DNA of 64,000 nt from Bombardia bombarda (lineage: Eukaryota > Ascomycota > Sordariomycetes > Sordariales > Lasiosphaeriaceae): NCBI GenBank assembly GCA_030512295.1, contig JAULSR010000008.1, positions 124,001 through 188,000 on the forward strand. The letters run 5' to 3'. Both the position numbers and the translations under genes were made by a program. Positions 62,913 to 64,000 of this stretch are shown in pieces (the first letter of the stretch is position 1; every line of letters begins with the position of its first letter). The notes beneath the pieces were generated by a model. It saw only the letters and a list, made by a program, of their open reading frames with translations, was not told the DNA's origin and did no database searches.

Positions 62913-64000
62913 TGTGAATGATTTTGCCGACAGAGGATGAGAAGTCGAATTCTTGATCACCGTGATCTTGACAAGGTGCAGAAAATTGGAGGTGCGGTCT
63001 TGTGGGCTCGAAAATTCCCAAAGCCCTGGGGCGGGAAAATTACCCCACCGCCTGCTGTTTATGGCTAGCGGCGGGTGAAATGGCAGAATCCTAACCCCAC
63101 CCGACTTCAACAATTTATCCGAGAAGCTTGACGCTAGGTCCATGCACAGAGTGGAGCTTCAATAGCTATGAAGTGGGTCTCCAAGACGGCTTGAATCTCT
63201 TAAGAAAAAGTCTGTTACCAACGAGACATGCTCTGCTTTCTTGTCCTCCACAGCAGCGCGCCCAGCTTCGCCATCAACACCCTACTCCTGTCTGAGGGGA
63301 GTTGCATGCGAGCTGGGTATCGCCCATATGGCCGAATCTGTACGTATCATATCTCCAATTCCTCCTCCCTTCGACACTATGATGTTGCAACTTTTCAAAA
63401 GTATTTGCTACTTCAGACCTTGCTTGCAAGAAATGAGACCAACACACAGCTCTGATCCTGTCGACCCATTACACACCTTGTTATGTCTTGTTATGGCTTT
63501 GCAGACTGCTAACATTGTGGCAGTATATCGATCATATTTATTGTGCAACGAGGTTGCGCGCATCTTGGTAGCCGCTAGATGCTAGACAATCCTCGCTTCG
63601 ATGTTAAATGAAATTCTCGAATACAACTAATTATCATGAACACTCTGCATCCTCTACGTGAACGTGACGTCCTACAAGACCTTGATGCTCTCTAAATTTG
63701 AGCTCCGTATTACATGATGAACGAGTGGTGCTTCCTATACAATCCAGGTTGCCACTTGTCAGTTAATAAGAACTCCTGTGTTGTGATTTATCCGAGTGAA
63801 CCTCATTACCTCACGCAAAGAAGTATCCTATTAGGAACAGGAAGACTGGTTCTGTCCCAGTCTCTCGTCTCCCACCATGTACAGACAGTCAAGGGATGCT
63901 CGGTATCTGCTGTAGTATTTGCTGTAAACGAACGATGCCCATCACAGGTAACACATACGCACGAAGAAAGAACACGGGAAGCACCTAGATACACAGTAAG
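62913..64000. other. RPL26 promoter and flank to window end
   Basis: The RPL26 promoter side has CCCACC/GGGGTGG-type GC-rich motifs at 63030-63110. The sequence from 63.14 kb to the end shows only short frames with no recognisable content. Confidence 0.45.

Overview
The window is nuclear DNA of a filamentous ascomycete, most likely a Sordariomycete. The signs are short spliceosomal introns (about 55-120 nt in most genes) with GTRNGY donors and a perfect TGCTAAC branch site, genes dense on both strands with no operons, a dispersed single-copy 5S rRNA gene that looks like the Neurospora alpha type, intron-bearing tRNAs, and many CAG/CAA (poly-Q) and GAG (poly-E) runs. The class assignment is inference; no species is claimed.

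Layout: 1-1928 (+) 3' part of cytoplasmic isoleucyl-tRNA synthetase; 2269-2663 (-) a 61-residue three-exon twin CX9C protein of NDUFAF8 type; 3277-7293 (+) SFI1; 7863-7981 (+) 5S rRNA; 8695-11227 (-) MIF2/CENP-C; 11999-13149 (+) RNase H2 subunit A; 13489-16186 (-) SEY1; 17207-17307 (+) tRNA-Met; 17.3-19.8 kb gene-free with an inverted repeat cluster; 19818-22514 (-) YME2; 23293-24138 (+) EMI1-type DUF3128 protein; 24802-26982 (-) cytosolic HSP70 (SSA type); 28592-29864 (+) dienelactone hydrolase, six exons; 30991-33968 (-) EF-hand MscS channel; 36839-38485 (+) mitochondrial seryl-tRNA synthetase; 39187-39288 (+) tRNA-Leu; 40610-42688 (-) SWIB protein (SNF12/RSC6 type); 44382-47180 (-) PDK1-type kinase; 49005-50450 and 52515-53492 (+) two unrecognised fungal proteins; 56079-56477 (-) a doubtful membrane ORF; 57362-59311 (+) BTB protein; 60465-61386 (+) short-chain dehydrogenase; 62327-62912 (-) ribosomal protein L26.

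These are mostly conserved housekeeping genes, not a functional cluster. Themes recur: chromosome segregation (SFI1, MIF2), mitochondria (NDUFAF8-like, YME2, EMI1, mitochondrial SerRS) and translation (IleRS, 5S, tRNAs, L26). Neighbours are mostly divergent or convergent pairs with independent promoters.

The points most worth a second look are (i) a decayed dispersed repeat of about 36 bp lying in both orientations at 18.19-19.28 kb; (ii) reading-frame breaks at or near C/G homopolymers in MIF2, RNase H2A and possibly the SWIB gene, which look like sequence errors or real lesions; and (iii) the very small split CX9C gene. I found no CRISPR array, intact transposon, secondary-metabolite cluster or clearly new system.
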